NCBI RefSeq assembly: GCF_017948675.1
Contig: NZ_JAGFBU010000001.1
Location: forward strand, 744,001 to 808,000
Length of the DNA: 64,000 nucleotides
Reading direction: 5' to 3'
Origin: Flavobacterium flabelliforme
GTDB lineage: Bacteria; Bacteroidota; Bacteroidia; Flavobacteriales; Flavobacteriaceae
The notes under the pieces are model-generated. The model did not search any database. It worked only from the letters and a program-made list of their open reading frames with translations, and had not been told where the DNA came from. The number at the start of each line of letters is the position of its first letter. The first letter of the stretch is position 1. Of this stretch, positions 52,426 through 61,472 are shown piece after piece. Both the position numbers and the translations under genes were made by a program.

Positions 52426-53637
52426 ATGAAAAAATTAACTGTAAATCTATTAAGTCTTTTAGTTGTAACTGCAGGAGTAATGACCAGTTGTACTTCTAAC
52501 GATTCAGACACAACTAATCCTTCAACCTCAAAATTTATTGCTAATGCAGATGATTTTAAAGGAACAATAACAGAAGGTGAAGTAGTTCTAGATGCTAGTA
52601 AAGTTTATAAACTTACTGGAAAAATCCAAGTAAACAATAACGCTACTTTGACAATTCCTGCAGGAACTGTAATTCAGGGAACTGGCGGAACAGCGTCTTA
52701 TATTGCCGTTGCACAAGGAGGTAAAATCAATGTAAACGGAACAGCATCAAAACCAGTTGTAATGACAAGTGGAAAGGCTACAAAAGCAGGTGGTGACTGG
52801 GGTGGATTAGTTATCTGTGGAAAAGCACCAATTAATCGCATTAGCGGAGGCGCAAGTAGTGCACAATCAGAAGTTGGTGATTTAACTTATGGAGGAACAA
52901 TATCTAATGACAACTCTGGTTCTATTAAATATTTAAGAATAGAATATGCTGGAGCACTTTTTAATGCTGATAAAGAGTTTAACGGACTATCGTTATTTGG
53001 TGTAGGTTCTGGAACAACAATTAGCTACGTTCAATTAATTCACGGATCTGATGATGGAGTAGAATTCTTTGGAGGAACAGTAAACACGGATCACATAATC
53101 TCTATAGGAAACGAAGATGATCAATTTGATTGGACTGAAGGTTGGTCTGGTACAAACACAGATTGGTACGGTAGATTAGATTACGGAACAGGAAATAGAG
53201 GTATTGAAGCAGACAACTATGAGTTTGGTTTTGCAAATACTCCAATCTCTAATCCTACTATTACAAACCTAACCCTTATTGGACCTGGAAGTACTGCTAA
53301 TACTACTGCATTTGCAGAAAACCAAGCAATTAAACTAAGAAGAGGAACAAAAGGTATTTTTACCAATGTGGTGATCAAAGGTTGGGCTACAGGTTTTGAT
53401 CTAGAGCATGATGAAACGTTAGCAAATGCTGGAACGTCTCTAAAAGTTGTTAATTTCAAAATTGATTCGGATGTAACAACTATTATGAAAGGAAAAACTA
53501 CTGCTGTAGCACCTGCAACTTCAGGAGTTAGTGCAACAGTAAATGCTAATTTTGCTACTACTTCTGCAACAGCTACTGGAGCTGGAAATGGAGTTGGAAT
53601 GCCGAGCTGGGCTGCTGGATGGGCAACTGGATTCTAA
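52426..53637 (+). CDS. Surface lipoprotein with predicted right-handed beta-helix
   Basis: The 403-residue protein has a lipoprotein signal ending at C22 (VMTSC). The mature part begins with a degenerate linker rich in Asp, Ser and Thr and then a repetitive body: YKLTGKIQVNNNATLTIPAGTVIQG is a strand-loop pattern typical of a beta-helix start, followed by repeated GG-x-W-GG and SDDGVEFFGGTV turns. Similar proteins exist in Bacteroidota near TonB receptors. No enzyme motif is visible, so a binding or structural role is more likely. It is separate from the receptor by a terminator, but both have TAAC repeats upstream. Confidence 0.8.
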   Translation: MKKLTVNLLSLLVVTAGVMTSCTSNDSDTTNPSTSKFIANADDFKGTITEGEVVLDASKVYKLTGKIQVNNNATLTIPAGTVIQGTGGTASYIAVAQGGKINVNGTASKPVVMTSGKATKAGGDWGGLVICGKAPINRISGGASSAQSEVGDLTYGGTISNDNSGSIKYLRIEYAGALFNADKEFNGLSLFGVGSGTTISYVQLIHGSDDGVEFFGGTVNTDHIISIGNEDDQFDWTEGWSGTNTDWYGRLDYGTGNRGIEADNYEFGFANTPISNPTITNLTLIGPGSTANTTAFAENQAIKLRRGTKGIFTNVVIKGWATGFDLEHDETLANAGTSLKVVNFKIDSDVTTIMKGKTTAVAPATSGVSATVNANFATTSATATGAGNGVGMPSWAAGWATGF

Positions 53638-53656
53638 TAATAGAAACAAAATAGTA

Positions 53657-53689
53657 AAATGCCTCTCTTTTTGGAGAGGCATTTTTTTT
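53657..53689 (+). terminator. Terminator of the beta-helix lipoprotein gene
   Basis: AATGCCTCTC and GAGAGGCATT form a perfect 10-bp stem with a short loop, followed by eight T residues. Confidence 0.92.
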
Positions 53690-53739
53690 GGTACACTATT
53701 TGAATATTTTTTTGTACATTTACTATTCAAATAAATCTG

Positions 53740-54078
53740 ATGGCAAAAAACTACTTTTATACTATTACTTTATTGGTCTTTTTATTTTCCTTAAGCGCTA
53801 ATGCTCAAGAAACTAAGCCGCAGCCAAGAACGCAAGATTCACCTACAATAGAAGGTTTAAACTTGTATCCAAATCCTGTGAGCAATGGTAAAGTTTACAT
53901 TGCTACAAAAAATGATTTAGACAAAGAAATAATCATTTTTGATGTTTTAGGCAAAAAAGTACTTCAAACACAACTTAGCTCCAGAGAGCTAAACGTTTCT
54001 ACCTTAACTTCTGGGGTTTACATCATAAAAATTAATGAAAAAGAAGCCTCGGCAACTAGAAAATTAATTATACGATAA
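53740..54078 (+). CDS. Short secreted protein consisting mainly of a T9SS sorting domain
   Basis: The 112-residue protein has a signal peptide (1-23, ending SANAQ), a short linker rich in Pro, Gln and Thr and, from about residue 38, a type A C-terminal sorting domain for the type IX secretion system: LNLYPNPVSNGKVYIAT, then IIIFDVLGKKVLQTQL and LTSGVYIIKINEKEAS with a basic end. In most cargo proteins this domain sits at the end of a large protein; here there is no cargo. It could be a carrier of the sorting tail or a small surface protein. It follows the beta-helix lipoprotein gene and its terminator. Confidence 0.85.
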   Translation: MAKNYFYTITLLVFLFSLSANAQETKPQPRTQDSPTIEGLNLYPNPVSNGKVYIATKNDLDKEIIIFDVLGKKVLQTQLSSRELNVSTLTSGVYIIKINEKEASATRKLIIR

Positions 54079-54094
54079 GTATTCTAAAATAAAT

Positions 54095-54126
54095 AAAAAG
54101 CTCCAAAATAATTTGCAGCTTTTTAT
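54095..54126 (+). terminator. Terminator of the T9SS-tail gene
   Basis: AAAAAGCT and AGCTTTTT arms, weak with an imperfect inner part, 17 bases after the stop. Confidence 0.65.
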
Positions 54127-54156
54127 TATGTCCAAAAAATCCATCAGGATAGCGTT

Positions 54157-54190
54157 TTTGACAACATCGAGCATTTTTTGATTACTTTTG
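54157..54190 (+). promoter_or_regulatory. Promoter of the LuxE-like gene
   Basis: TTTG (54157-54160) and TACTTTTG (54183-54190) are separated by 22 bases and match the consensus. The start codon at 54204 is 13 bases further on, so the leader is short. Confidence 0.5.
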
Positions 54191-54203
54191 TAAAAAAAAT
54201 ATT

Positions 54204-55184
54204 TTGATTTCAGCTGCTGATATATTTTCTATTTCTAGTCAAAAACAATTTGAGAAAATTGCCTTAAAAGTATTTCGTCATCAGTACGAAAACAATCAAG
54301 TGTATCGTGAGTTTTGTGAACTTCTAAAAACAGATTCTCATAAAGTAAAATCAGTAGAGCAAATTCCATTTTTACCTATTCAGTTTTTCAAAAGTCACAA
54401 TGTAGTTTCAAACACTGATGCTGTCGAAGCCGTTTTTACAAGTAGCGGGACAACGGGAACAATAACGAGTAAGCATCTTGTAACAGACGCTTCTATTTAC
54501 GAAGAAAGTTATCGCAAAGGGTTTTCAGAGTTTTACGGAAATATTGAAGATTACATCGTTTTGGCTTTACTCCCTTCCTATCTGGAGCGAGAAGGATCAT
54601 CGTTAATCTATATGGTCGAAGATTTAATAAAACTTTCTAATCAACCAGAAAGTGGGTTTTATTTACACAACCACGATGAATTAATCAAAAAATTAATCGA
54701 ATTAGATCAGGCAGGACAAAATGTGATTTTAATTGGAGTTACTTATGCTTTGTTAGATCTTATAGAGAAACAACAATTCAATTTGAAACACACGATTATA
54801 ATGGAAACTGGCGGCATGAAAGGCAAGCGAAAAGAAATGATTCGGGAAGAACTGCATCAGCAACTTTGTGAAGGTTTTGGCGTTTCTAGTATACACTCGG
54901 AATACGGAATGACCGAATTGCTTTCTCAAGCCTATTCACTAGGAGAAGGCGTATTTGAATGCCCTTCTTGGATACAAATCCTAATTCGCGACACCGAAGA
55001 TGCACTAACCTATATTTCCCAAGGAAAAACAGGCGGAATCAACGTGATTGATTTGGCTAACATCAATTCTTGTTCTTTTATTGCTACTCAAGATTTGGGC
55101 AAAAAAAATCCCAACAACTCTTTCGAGGTATTGGGACGTTTTGATAATTCTGATATTCGAGGATGTAACCTGATGGTGATGTAA
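54204..55184 (+). CDS. LuxE-like acyl-protein synthetase/ANL-type ligase
   Basis: The 326-residue protein has the ANL P-loop TSSGTTGTITSKH (about 79-91), a METGGMKGKRKEM block and IHSEYGMTELLSQAY, the AMP-binding motif of the superfamily; overall it resembles LuxE, which activates fatty acids for reduction. Start is TTG, since no ATG gives a sensible N-terminus and a good promoter lies 13 bases upstream. No lux reductase is near; the partner and substrate are unknown. It is followed by a divergent-strand RelE remnant. Confidence 0.82.
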   Translation: MISAADIFSISSQKQFEKIALKVFRHQYENNQVYREFCELLKTDSHKVKSVEQIPFLPIQFFKSHNVVSNTDAVEAVFTSSGTTGTITSKHLVTDASIYEESYRKGFSEFYGNIEDYIVLALLPSYLEREGSSLIYMVEDLIKLSNQPESGFYLHNHDELIKKLIELDQAGQNVILIGVTYALLDLIEKQQFNLKHTIIMETGGMKGKRKEMIREELHQQLCEGFGVSSIHSEYGMTELLSQAYSLGEGVFECPSWIQILIRDTEDALTYISQGKTGGINVIDLANINSCSFIATQDLGKKNPNNSFEVLGRFDNSDIRGCNLMVM

Positions 55185-55187
55185 ATC

Positions 55188-55439
55188 TTATTCATAAATA
55201 TCTTTTCGATGACCTAAATCTACTACATCGATTAAAAGAATATCATCAATTATTTCATAAATCACTCTATAATCTCCAACACGTATTCTATATCCTTTTC
55301 TTCCTTTTAACTTTTTATAACCTGAAGGTCAAGGATTTTTTGATAAACTTCCAATCGCAAATAATATTGGATTAGCTATCTCATCTGATAACTTATCAAA
55401 CTTCTTCTGCGCTTTTTTGGAAAAATCAATGTTATAGAT
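55188..55439 (-). pseudogene. RelE-family toxin inactivated by a premature stop
   Basis: The minus-strand frame reads a RelE protein over its full length: YNIDFSKKAQKKFDKLSDEI near the start, then ILFAIGSLSKNP, an in-frame TGA at 55331-55329, and downstream PSGYKKLKGRKGYRIRVGDY, IYEIIDDILLIDVVDLGHRK and a stop. The TGA replaces a codon that in family members is often Arg (NPRP-type). The natural start also seems lost: the codon expected before TYR-ASN is ATC, not ATG. Both changes make the toxin dead, and its upstream antitoxin gene is intact. Confidence 0.85.
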
Positions 55440-55635
55440 TTGACTTTTTTGCTTCCCTTGTTTTCAAATAATCTTCAAATGAAATTCGATAACCATCATC
55501 CTCCTTTTTGGCTTCATCATAAAGGCGAACGTCTTCTAAATCCTCCAATTTTTCAATCATTTTATTGTATTGCTTTATAGGCAAAACAACAGCCGTTCTA
55601 TTTCCTTTTTCATCAGTTAAAAATTGTGTTTCCAT
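55432..55635 (-). CDS. Antitoxin of the broken RelE toxin (Phd/YefM-like)
   Basis: The 67-residue protein begins METQFLTDEKGNRTAVVLPIKQYNKM, a beta-strand region typical of Phd/YefM-type antitoxins, and has an acidic helical C-terminal half. It overlaps the RelE remnant by eight bases, in the normal antitoxin-first order. With a dead toxin it may only cross-neutralise others, for example the intact pair at 19.2-19.7 kb, though there is no direct evidence for that. Confidence 0.85.
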   Translation of the reverse strand: METQFLTDEKGNRTAVVLPIKQYNKMIEKLEDLEDVRLYDEAKKEDDGYRISFEDYLKTREAKKSNL

Positions 55636-55666
55636 AATTTTAAATATTTAAAGTAAAGTTATGAAA

Positions 55667-56959
55667 TTAAACAACTCTAACTACAAAGTAATTTTTCTTG
55701 CCGCTTTGCAACAACACAAATTGATTATTGATTAAATCTTTAGTCGAAAGCATAAAATCTTCTGCTACTTTCTCTCTATTTACTGAAATAGAATTAGCAG
55801 TCAAAGCACGTCTTGCTTCACCATTTGATTTAAAAAAGCCTGTTTTTTCGTTTAATACGTCAATTATATTAATTCCAGTTTCTATTTCAGGTTTTGCAAT
55901 TTCAGCTTGAGGTACACCATCAAAAACATCTAAAAAAGTAGCTTCATCCAACTGTTTTAAATCCTCTGAAGTTGAATTCCCGAACAAAATATTAGATGCT
56001 TTTATCGCATTTTCTAAATCTTCTTTTGAATGCACCATTACTGTAATTTCTTCAGCCAAACGTTTTTGTAACAAACGCAAATGCGGTGTTTCTCTATGCT
56101 TCTCTGTTAAATCTTCAATTTCTTCTTTCGATAAAAAAGTGAAAATTTTAATGTATTTCTCTGCATCTACATCAGAAGTATTCAACCAATATTGGTAAAA
56201 CTTGTAAGGTGAAGTTCGCGCTGAATCCAACCAAATATTTCCTCCTTCAGATTTTCCAAATTTAGTTCCGTCTGCTTTTGTAATCAAAGGACAAGTTAAA
56301 GCATACGCTTTTCCACTTGCAATTCTACGCACTAATTCCGTACCAGTAGTTATGTTTCCCCACTGATCACTTCCACCCATTTGTAGCGTACATTTTTTAT
56401 CTCTATACAAATGCAAAAAGTCATATCCCTGAACCAATTGATAAGTAAACTCGGTAAATGACATTCCTTCGGCAGCTTCAGAAGTCAAACGCTTCTTCAC
56501 AGAATCCTTCGCCATCATATAATTTACGGTAATATGTTTACCTACATCACGAATGAAATCTAGGAAAGAAAAATTCTTCATCCAGTCGTAATTGTTTACT
56601 AATTCAGCTGCATTGGGGGCATCTGAAGTAAAATCAAGAAAACGACTCAATTGTGCTCTAATGGCTTCTTGATTGTGACGCAAAGTAGGCTCGTCTAATA
56701 AATTTCTTTCATTGGATTTTCCTGACGGATCACCAATCATTCCGGTTGCACCACCTACTAAAGCTAATGGTTTGTGTCCAGATAACTGAAAATGTTTTAA
56801 TAACATCACTCCAACTAAATGTCCTATATGCAATGAATCGGCAGTTGGGTCAATTCCCACATATGCCACACGCATTTGTTCCATCAAATGTTCTTCTGTA
56901 CCTGGCATAACATCGTGGAGCATTCCTCTCCAAGTCACTTCTTCAATAAAATTTTTCAT
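55667..56959 (-). CDS. tyrS: Tyrosyl-tRNA synthetase
   Basis: The 430-residue protein has [18 protein letters not shown] with the HIGH-type motif, [28 protein letters not shown] and KFGKSEGGN, the KMSKS-equivalent, and an S4 RNA-binding domain at the C-terminus (about 365-430). It charges tRNA-Tyr. The length is normal. It is a single gene. An antitoxin gene follows on the same strand after a 31-base gap. Confidence 0.99.
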   Translation of the reverse strand: MKNFIEEVTWRGMLHDVMPGTEEHLMEQMRVAYVGIDPTADSLHIGHLVGVMLLKHFQLSGHKPLALVGGATGMIGDPSGKSNERNLLDEPTLRHNQEAIRAQLSRFLDFTSDAPNAAELVNNYDWMKNFSFLDFIRDVGKHITVNYMMAKDSVKKRLTSEAAEGMSFTEFTYQLVQGYDFLHLYRDKKCTLQMGGSDQWGNITTGTELVRRIASGKAYALTCPLITKADGTKFGKSEGGNIWLDSARTSPYKFYQYWLNTSDVDAEKYIKIFTFLSKEEIEDLTEKHRETPHLRLLQKRLAEEITVMVHSKEDLENAIKASNILFGNSTSEDLKQLDEATFLDVFDGVPQAEIAKPEIETGINIIDVLNEKTGFFKSNGEARRALTANSISVNREKVAEDFMLSTKDLINNQFVLLQSGKKNYFVVRVV

Positions 56960-57087
56960 CTTTTTTAATCAATTTACTTTCGTCAATTCAGCCTTTTGGG
57001 CTTTGTATGCACAAAGATAAAATTTATTGTGGATTCGGTTATTGGTTTATGGGGTTATTCAAAAAAAAATATTCGTATTTTCGTAGC

Positions 57088-58095
57088 ATGATTTTAGTAA
57101 CAGGAGGAACCGGATTAGTAGGCGCACATTTATTGCTTCATTTAATTGAATCGCAAACTAGAGGGAGCGAGAGAATTCGGGCAATATATCGAACTACTCA
57201 AAGTATCGAAAAAACGAAATCGCTATTTCAACTTTACAAAAAGTCAAATTTATTTGACACCATACAATGGATTCAAGCCGACATCATCGATGTTCCATCT
57301 TTAGAAAAAGCTTTTATTGGTATTACTCAAGTCTATCATTGTGCTGCCCTAATATCATTTGATCCAAAAGACGAAGAAAACATTCGCAAAATAAATATCG
57401 AAGGAACTGCTAATATTGTCAACTTTTGCCTCAGCTATTCCATTCAAAAATTGTGTTATGTAAGCTCAATAGCTGCACTTGGCGATTTAGCCGCTCACGA
57501 AACCATAATCACCGAAGAAACCGAATGGAATCCCGAAAAACCACATAGCGATTATGCCATTTCTAAATATGGTGCTGAAATGGAAATTTGGCGAGGACAA
57601 CAAGAAGGTTTAAAAATATTAATTGTAAATCCAGGTGTGATCATTGGTCCGGGATTTCAAGAACAAGGAAGCGGTTTACTTTTTAAGAAAGTAGCTGATG
57701 GATTATCATTTTACACTCTTGGAACAAGCGGTTTTATTGCCGTAAGCGATGTTGTAAAAATCACAACTGAATTAATGAATAGTGAAATTTGCAATGAAAG
57801 ATTTACATTAATTGCCGAAAACAATTGTTTTAGAGACATCTTAAACAACATTTCTGATGCTTTGCAAAAAGAGAGACCCACTAAACATGCGTCACCTTTT
57901 TTTATGGAAATAGTATGGAGAATGGATTGGATTCTATCCGTTATTTTTAAACAAAAAAGACAATTTACAAAGGCTACTGCAAAAGCATCCTACTCTAAAA
58001 GCTCGTACTCTAATCAAAAAATAAAAGAAACTTTAAACTTCAAATTTAAAGCGATCAATTCCTATATAAAAGAGATCTCAAATCTTAAGCTATAG
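57088..58095 (+). CDS. NAD-dependent epimerase/dehydratase (extended SDR)
   Basis: From the ATG at 57088 the product is 335 residues. The NAD-binding loop is VTGGTGLVGAHLL (about 4-16), and the catalytic pair is YAISKYGAE (Tyr and Lys); the Asp in HSDYAI and PGVIIGPG are also typical of dihydroflavonol-4-reductase-like SDRs. The substrate is unknown. A longer frame from 57007 adds 27 residues unlike the family. It is convergent with the DUF4296 gene, with 6 bases between the stops. Confidence 0.92.
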   Translation: MILVTGGTGLVGAHLLLHLIESQTRGSERIRAIYRTTQSIEKTKSLFQLYKKSNLFDTIQWIQADIIDVPSLEKAFIGITQVYHCAALISFDPKDEENIRKINIEGTANIVNFCLSYSIQKLCYVSSIAALGDLAAHETIITEETEWNPEKPHSDYAISKYGAEMEIWRGQQEGLKILIVNPGVIIGPGFQEQGSGLLFKKVADGLSFYTLGTSGFIAVSDVVKITTELMNSEICNERFTLIAENNCFRDILNNISDALQKERPTKHASPFFMEIVWRMDWILSVIFKQKRQFTKATAKASYSKSSYSNQKIKETLNFKFKAINSYIKEISNLKL

Positions 58096-58101
58096 CCAAA
58101 C

Positions 58102-58593
58102 CTATTCAACAGCCTGCATTTTCATAGCAGGTTCTTTTACCATTTCTTTATCAATAAGTCCTTTTCTTCCTCTAACCAACGTATCAGAATTATATCTCTG
58201 AGTTTTTTCTAACTTTATATTTTTAGTGTTTTTAAGTTTCTTTTGCTCAGCTTTAACTATATCTTCTGCAGATTTTTTCTCTTTGTTAATTCGTTTGGCT
58301 ACTTCATCAAACATGACTTTGTACCCTTCATAATCAGTAGAATAATAAACATTACTAGTAGCAAACTGAAGACTATCTACTTTATACTTTTTAAATATAA
58401 AATCTCTTGGATTTATTTTTAAACTATCTATAGAAGTTGGATTTTGATATTTAATGGCATCCAAAAGCGATATGTCATACATTATATCTACCATAACCTC
58501 TTTTTTAATTAGGCGTTTTGGTTTTTTAACCGCATCGTCTTTACAACTTATAAAAAGGGTCAATGAGACTATAAAAAAAATTATTCTTTTCAT
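58102..58593 (-). CDS. DUF4296 lipoprotein
   Basis: The 163-residue protein has a lipoprotein signal ending at C17 (FISC). The mature part matches DUF4296: VMVDIMYDISLLDAIKYQNP (about 34-53), then a FKKYKVDSLQFATSNVYYS stretch and a basic C-terminal helix. Function is unknown. It starts 13 bases after the dihydroorotase gene, in a probable operon with that gene and the GT2 glycosyltransferase. Confidence 0.9.
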   Translation of the reverse strand: MKRIIFFIVSLTLFISCKDDAVKKPKRLIKKEVMVDIMYDISLLDAIKYQNPTSIDSLKINPRDFIFKKYKVDSLQFATSNVYYSTDYEGYKVMFDEVAKRINKEKKSAEDIVKAEQKKLKNTKNIKLEKTQRYNSDTLVRGRKGLIDKEMVKEPAMKMQAVE

Positions 58594-58606
58594 TTATCAG
58601 AAGTTT

Positions 58607-59947
58607 TTATCTTTCAAATAACAAACGTTTACCCGCACGTATATCTTTGACCTTAAAGGCAGTATAAACCAATTGACCATTTACGAAAGTATGAGTAATT
58701 CTAGACTTAAAAGTAAACCCTTCAAAAGGAGACCAACCACATTTTGCTATTATATTTTCTTTTTTTACGCTCCAAGGCAAACCAGAATTTACTATGACTA
58801 AATCTGCATAATAGCCCACTTTGATAAAACCACGTTTCTCAATTTTGAATATTTTAGCAGGATTGTGACACATCTTTTCCACAATTTTCTCTACACTTAT
58901 TTTTCCTTGATGAAATGCTTCAAACATTGCTACAACAGCATGTTGCACCAGCGGACCTCCAGAAGGAGCGTTCATGTAAGATTTACTTTTCTCCTCTAAA
59001 GTATGCGGAGCGTGATCTGTGGCAATTACATCAATACGACCATCAAGCAATGCTTCCCACAATACTTTTCTATCATTTGCAGTTTTCACGGCAGGATTCC
59101 ATTTTATCAAATTCCCTTTTGTTGCATAATCGTCATTCGTAAACCATAAATGATGAATACAAACTTCTGCAGTAATTTTTTTATCTTCTAACGGAATTTT
59201 ATTGGTAAACAAATCCATTTCTTTTGCAGTTGAGAGATGAAAAACATGCAAACGAGCTCCTGTTTTTTTGGCTAAAGCCACTGCTTTTGACGAAGAAATA
59301 TAACAGGCTTCCTCACTGCGAATCAAATGATGCACTGTAACTGGAATATCCTCTCCAAACTCTTCTTTGTATTTTTCTAAGTTATTCTTTATTGTTGTTT
59401 CGTCTTCACAATGCACAGCAATTAGCATAGAAGTATTAGAAAATATTTTTTCGAGTGTCGCTTCATTATCGACTAACATATTTCCAGTAGAAGAACCTAA
59501 GAAAATTTTTATTCCCGCAACATTTTTTGGATTTGTTTTTAAAACTTCCTCCAAATTATCATTTGTTGCGCCCATCATAAAAGAATAATTCGCGTAGGAC
59601 TTTTGTGCAGCTAACTCATATTTTTGCTCTAATATTTCTTGAGTAACTGCATTAGGAATAGTGTTGGGCTGCTCAATATAGGAAGTAATACCTCCTGCAA
59701 TTGCCGCTTTTGACTCTGATTCGATATCGCCTTTATGAGTTAAACCGGGCTCTCTAAAATGCACTTGATCATCAATAGCACCTGGCATCAAATAATTCCC
59801 TTCGGCATCGATAATTTTGCAATCAGCAGATTTAGCACTGATGGTCTCTGAAATTTCAACAATTATATCATTCTCAATTAATAGATCGCCTTCAAAAATC
59901 ACTCCTTCGTTTACTATTTTGGCATTCTTAATTAAAATCCTGTTCAT
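58607..59947 (-). CDS. pyrC: Dihydroorotase
   Basis: The 446-residue protein belongs to the cyclic amidohydrolase type. The metal-site region reads IDDQVHFREPG, where the first of the two histidines of the family HxH motif is Gln; the other ligands seem present: Lys in GIKIFLGSS, His in IAVHCEDE, His in LHVFHLSTA and Asp in VIATDHAPHT. It would close carbamoyl-aspartate to dihydroorotate in pyrimidine synthesis. The Gln change may be a lineage feature. The gene lies 13 bases before DUF4296 and 11 bases after the GT2 gene. Confidence 0.93.
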   Translation of the reverse strand: MNRILIKNAKIVNEGVIFEGDLLIENDIIVEISETISAKSADCKIIDAEGNYLMPGAIDDQVHFREPGLTHKGDIESESKAAIAGGITSYIEQPNTIPNAVTQEILEQKYELAAQKSYANYSFMMGATNDNLEEVLKTNPKNVAGIKIFLGSSTGNMLVDNEATLEKIFSNTSMLIAVHCEDETTIKNNLEKYKEEFGEDIPVTVHHLIRSEEACYISSSKAVALAKKTGARLHVFHLSTAKEMDLFTNKIPLEDKKITAEVCIHHLWFTNDDYATKGNLIKWNPAVKTANDRKVLWEALLDGRIDVIATDHAPHTLEEKSKSYMNAPSGGPLVQHAVVAMFEAFHQGKISVEKIVEKMCHNPAKIFKIEKRGFIKVGYYADLVIVNSGLPWSVKKENIIAKCGWSPFEGFTFKSRITHTFVNGQLVYTAFKVKDIRAGKRLLFER

Positions 59948-59958
59948 CGTTTCTTCTT

Positions 59959-60684
59959 CTATAATGTATTAAATAACTTCTTTAATCTTAGTGCGATAAC
60001 CCCAAAAACAGCTTCAATAATTATTGAGTTACTCATTTTTGATTGTCCTTTTGTTCTATCGGTAAAAATAATAGGAACTTCGGTTATCTTAAATTTTTTG
60101 CAGTAGGTTCTGTATTTCATTTCGATTTGAAACGCATAACCAACAAACTTTATTTTATCTAAATTAATTTCTTCTAAAACTCTTTTTTTATAACAGACAA
60201 AACCCGCTGTAGCGTCATGAATTTTCATGCCAGTAATCCATCTTACATAAACCGAAGCAAAATAAGACATCAAGACTCTACTTAGAGGCCAGTTTACTAC
60301 ATTTACTCCTGTAACATATCGCGAACCAATAGATAAATCGGCATCACCCAAGTGACACGCAGTATATAACTTCTCTAAATCGTTTGGATTATGCGAAAAA
60401 TCAGCATCCATTTCGAAAATATATTCGTATTTATGTTCTAATGCCCATCTAAATCCGTGAACATAAGCTGTTCCTAGACCGGATTTTTTTTCTCTTTTTT
60501 CTATAAATAATCTACCTCCAAATTCCTTTTGAAGTAAAACAACCTTGTCAGCAGTGTGATCTGGCGAATTATCATCAATTATTAGAATATCAAAAGTTTT
60601 TCGTTGAGAAAGCACAGATCGAATAATGCTCTCAATATTTTCAATTTCGTTATAGGTAGGAATTATAACAATACAATCATTCAT
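59959..60684 (-). CDS. Polyprenol-phosphate mannosyltransferase-like GT2 glycosyltransferase
   Basis: The 241-residue protein has the family 2 motifs IIPTYNEIENIESII, ILIIDDNSPDHTAD and EMDADFSHNP (the DxD-type metal site), and FVGYAFQIEMKY toward the end. It matches soluble dolichol-phosphate-mannose synthases, which move a sugar from a nucleotide donor to polyprenol phosphate, here presumably at the inner membrane. It has no membrane helices. It heads a probable three-gene operon with dihydroorotase and DUF4296, which does not suggest a shared function. Confidence 0.92.
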   Translation of the reverse strand: MNDCIVIIPTYNEIENIESIIRSVLSQRKTFDILIIDDNSPDHTADKVVLLQKEFGGRLFIEKREKKSGLGTAYVHGFRWALEHKYEYIFEMDADFSHNPNDLEKLYTACHLGDADLSIGSRYVTGVNVVNWPLSRVLMSYFASVYVRWITGMKIHDATAGFVCYKKRVLEEINLDKIKFVGYAFQIEMKYRTYCKKFKITEVPIIFTDRTKGQSKMSNSIIIEAVFGVIALRLKKLFNTL

Positions 60685-60787
60685 ATTTTGACTAATTTCA
60701 AGGCAAAAGTAAACTTTTTATACTATTACAGCCTTAATAAAATTATAATAAAAAGAATGATATAAAAATTAGTAATTTTGCGACCCT

Positions 60788-61459
60788 ATGATCGAAACTA
60801 TACTTCATCCAAGAATAATAGAGAGCAAAGACTGGGCAACCGTTCTTTTTGTTCTATCATTTGCTATAATTGCAATTACCAAATCTATATTTGAAAATCG
60901 TTTTGGTGACTTTGCCAACCTTATTTACTCGAACAAATACATAAAAGTTTACAAAGACAGTACGAATTTAAAAAGCGGATTTACACTTTCCTTGTTTTTT
61001 GTACAAATGATTTCTTTGACGTTTTTTATACAAATATCACTCAGTTATTTTGGATATGCCTCAAAAACAGATTGGCTTTTATATATTCAAATATTTACTT
61101 TTCTTATATTCTTTATTTTATCTAAATATTTGATTGAAAAGATAATAGCAACTTCCTTTAATATCGAAGAGTTTACCGAACAATTTAATCTTCAAAAAGT
61201 TACTTACAGGACCTATATTGGGTTATTAATACTCCCTTTTAATATAATTTTGTTTTATTACGACTCATTTTCGAGAAATATCCCACTTTTTATAATTGCG
61301 ATTGCGCTGATAACAAACGCATTAACCTATTTGATTTCAATAAAAAATTATCAAAAATTAATATTCGGTAAGTTGTTTTACTTTATTTTATATCTTTGCA
61401 CTCTCGAAATAGCACCCTATTATTTTATGTATTATTGGTTTACAAAAGGGAATGCTTAG
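60788..61459 (+). CDS. DUF4271 membrane protein
   Basis: The 223-residue protein has about five to six membrane helices (for example around 18-33, 72-97, 103-120, 141-160 and 165-186). It matches DUF4271 in length and in the ATVLFVLSFAIIAITKSIFENRFGDF start. Function is unknown. The -7 element TAATTTTG lies 8 bases before its start, giving a very short leader. It is followed by hemD on the same strand, with a 13-base gap if hemD starts at 61473. Confidence 0.88.
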   Translation: MIETILHPRIIESKDWATVLFVLSFAIIAITKSIFENRFGDFANLIYSNKYIKVYKDSTNLKSGFTLSLFFVQMISLTFFIQISLSYFGYASKTDWLLYIQIFTFLIFFILSKYLIEKIIATSFNIEEFTEQFNLQKVTYRTYIGLLILPFNIILFYYDSFSRNIPLFIIAIALITNALTYLISIKNYQKLIFGKLFYFILYLCTLEIAPYYFMYYWFTKGNA

Positions 61460-61472
61460 AAAAAGTGAAAAT

